Shown here one piece after another: positions 5,560 to 6,599 of a stretch of 6,599 nucleotides of DNA. The notes below the pieces were generated by a model. That model worked only from the letters and a program-made list of their open reading frames with translations. It was not told the DNA's origin and searched no databases. The stretch comes from Sphingomonas sp. UBA1000 (GTDB taxonomy: Bacteria; Pseudomonadota; Alphaproteobacteria; Sphingomonadales; Sphingomonadaceae): assembly GCA_002291855.1 (NCBI GenBank), contig DBAW01000024.1:1-6599 (forward strand), given 5' to 3'. Within the stretch, counting starts at the first letter, position 1. Every line of letters starts with the position of its first letter. The position numbers and the translations under genes are program-made.

Positions 5560-5967
5560 ATGACCCTCCGCATTTCACTCCGGCCCGGCGAAAAGGTGAT
5601 CGTGAACGGCGCGGTGCTGAGCGCGGTCGGCCGCACCGAGCTGTGCGTCGAATCCAAGGCGGCGATCCTGCGCGGGCGCGAGATCATGAGCCCGGCCGAG
5701 GCCGATACCCCGGCCCGCCTGCTCTATTTCCACACGATGATGGCCTATATCGATGCCGAAAGCAGCGAGGCCCATCAGGACCGGATCATCGAGGCGCTGC
5801 GCAACGTGTCGGCGCTGCTCAGGACGCCCGAGGCCAGCGTGGCGACGATGAGCTTCGCGCGCAACGTCGCGGCCATGCAATATTATCGCGCGCTCGGCGA
5901 CTGCCGCCAGCTGATGCGGCTGGAGGATGAGATGCTGGCCGAAACGCAGCCGGAACAGGCGGCCTGA
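5560..5967 (+). CDS. flbT: Flagellin post-transcriptional regulator FlbT
   Basis: This encodes 135 residues from ATG 5560 to TGA 5965-5967. In Caulobacter, FlbT binds the 5' untranslated region of flagellin mRNA and represses its translation or lowers its stability until the hook is complete; in some other alphaproteobacteria it is a positive regulator. Seen: the typical beginning LRISLRPGEKVIVNGAVL (3-20), then the ILRGREIMSPAEADTPARL stretch at 36-54 followed by LYFHTMMAY at 55-63, matching the FlbT family pattern in which a conserved EADTP motif precedes a helix. The rest is helical, with a charged C terminus. Length is usual for the family. It is divergent from flgE and followed by fliI after a single base, so it is probably translated in a coupled way with fliI. 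No flaF, its frequent partner, is next to it, and no flagellin gene lies in the window, so its target here is inferred. Confidence 0.92.
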   Translation: MTLRISLRPGEKVIVNGAVLSAVGRTELCVESKAAILRGREIMSPAEADTPARLLYFHTMMAYIDAESSEAHQDRIIEALRNVSALLRTPEASVATMSFARNVAAMQYYRALGDCRQLMRLEDEMLAETQPEQAA

Positions 5968-5968
5968 C

Positions 5969-6599
5969 ATGCTGCGCGACCTGTCGGCGCTCGCCCAGTC
6001 GGTCGCGGCACTCGATCCCGATCTGCGCTTCGGCAAGGTCGTCGGCGTGCGCGGTGCGCTGATCGAGGTGGCGGGGCTGGCCGGGGCCGCGCGCATCGGA
6101 TCGCGGCTGGCGATCGCCGGGGCCGACGGGCTGGTCGAGGCTGAGGTAACCGGCCTCGATCATGACATCGCCCATTGCCTGTCGTTCCGCGATCCGCAGG
6201 GCATTGCGTCGGGCGCGCGCGCCGATCTGGTCGCCGGCCAGTTCGTGCTGCGCCCGTCGACTGCATGGCTGGGCCGCATGGTCGACGGGCTGGGGCGGCC
6301 GATCGACGGTCGCCCGGCACCGATTGCCGGGGCGGAGGCGCGGCCGATCAAGGCGATGCCGCCCGCCGCCGCCGAGCGTGCCCGGGTCGGCGCGAAGATC
6401 GAAACCGGGGTGCGCGCGCTCGACGTGTTCGCGCCCTTGTGCACAGGCCAGCGGCTGGGGCTGTTCGCCGGCTCGGGTGTGGGCAAATCGGTGCTGCTGT
6501 CGATGCTCGCGCGCTGGACGGCGTGCGATGTCGCGGTGATCGGCCTGATCGGCGAACGCGGCCGCGAGGTGCAGGAGTTCGTCGAGGACGATCTGGGAC
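5969..6599 (+). CDS. fliI: Flagellum-specific ATPase FliI, N-terminal part (3' end outside window)
   Basis: 210 full codons are visible from ATG 5969; the frame is open to the right edge. FliI is the cytoplasmic ATPase of the flagellar type III export gate. It is homologous to F1-ATPase beta and forms a hexamer with FliH and FliJ. Seen: an N-terminal beta-barrel region (1-90), LGRMVDGLGRPIDG at about 101-114, ETGVRALDVFAPLCTGQRLG at 145-164, the Walker A AGSGVGKS at 167-174 (bases 6467-6490), and LIGERGREVQEF at 193-204. Glu196 aligns with the catalytic glutamate of the family. The Walker A distance from the start fits full-length FliI, supporting this ATG. The start follows the flbT stop with one base between (TGACATG), with a weak AGGCGG as ribosome site inside flbT. 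It could in principle be a virulence-type secretion ATPase, but the flagellar neighbours make FliI far more likely. Confidence 0.94.
   Translation, partial: MLRDLSALAQSVAALDPDLRFGKVVGVRGALIEVAGLAGAARIGSRLAIAGADGLVEAEVTGLDHDIAHCLSFRDPQGIASGARADLVAGQFVLRPSTAWLGRMVDGLGRPIDGRPAPIAGAEARPIKAMPPAAAERARVGAKIETGVRALDVFAPLCTGQRLGLFAGSGVGKSVLLSMLARWTACDVAVIGLIGERGREVQEFVEDDLG

Overview
This window is a piece of a flagellar biosynthesis cluster from a GC-rich alphaproteobacterium, most likely a sphingomonad. Three things point there. It carries a clear flbT, a regulator known essentially from Alphaproteobacteria. All genes use GC-rich codons and alternative start codons (TTG, GTG). The FlgE/FlgK/FlgL/FliI sequences also have an alphaproteobacterial look. 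The genus-level call is inference; no 16S or other marker is present.

Layout: (1) Positions 1-786, plus strand: the C-terminal part of an HD-GYP cyclic-di-GMP phosphodiesterase, cut by the left edge. (2) Positions 787-941: a 155-base convergent spacer rich in hairpins, with probable terminators for both sides. (3) Positions 942-5318, minus strand: a three-gene operon transcribed flgE -> flgK -> flgL, encoding the hook protein and the two hook-filament junction proteins. (4) Positions 5319-5559: a 241-base divergent regulatory region. It holds a candidate sigma-70-like promoter for flgE, a cluster of GGCAAA half-sites, and the flbT ribosome binding site. (5) Positions 5560-6599, plus strand: flbT followed after one base by fliI, the export ATPase, which is cut by the right edge just past its Walker A motif and GERGRE segment.

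How the parts fit: FliI energises or assists export of the axial proteins. FlgE builds the hook. FlgK and FlgL form the junction on which flagellin polymerises. FlbT is known in Caulobacter to control flagellin mRNA after hook completion, so structural late-hook genes and a checkpoint-type regulator sit back to back across one intergenic region. The HD-GYP enzyme would lower c-di-GMP, which usually favours motility, but its link to the cluster rests on position only.

I found no mobile element, CRISPR array, RNA gene or toxin/defence system. The content is a recognisable flagellar region. The parts most worth a second look are an internal duplication in an unusually long FlgK, the repeat architecture of the flgE/flbT intergenic region, the flbT-fliI pairing and the dense hairpins in the convergent spacer.
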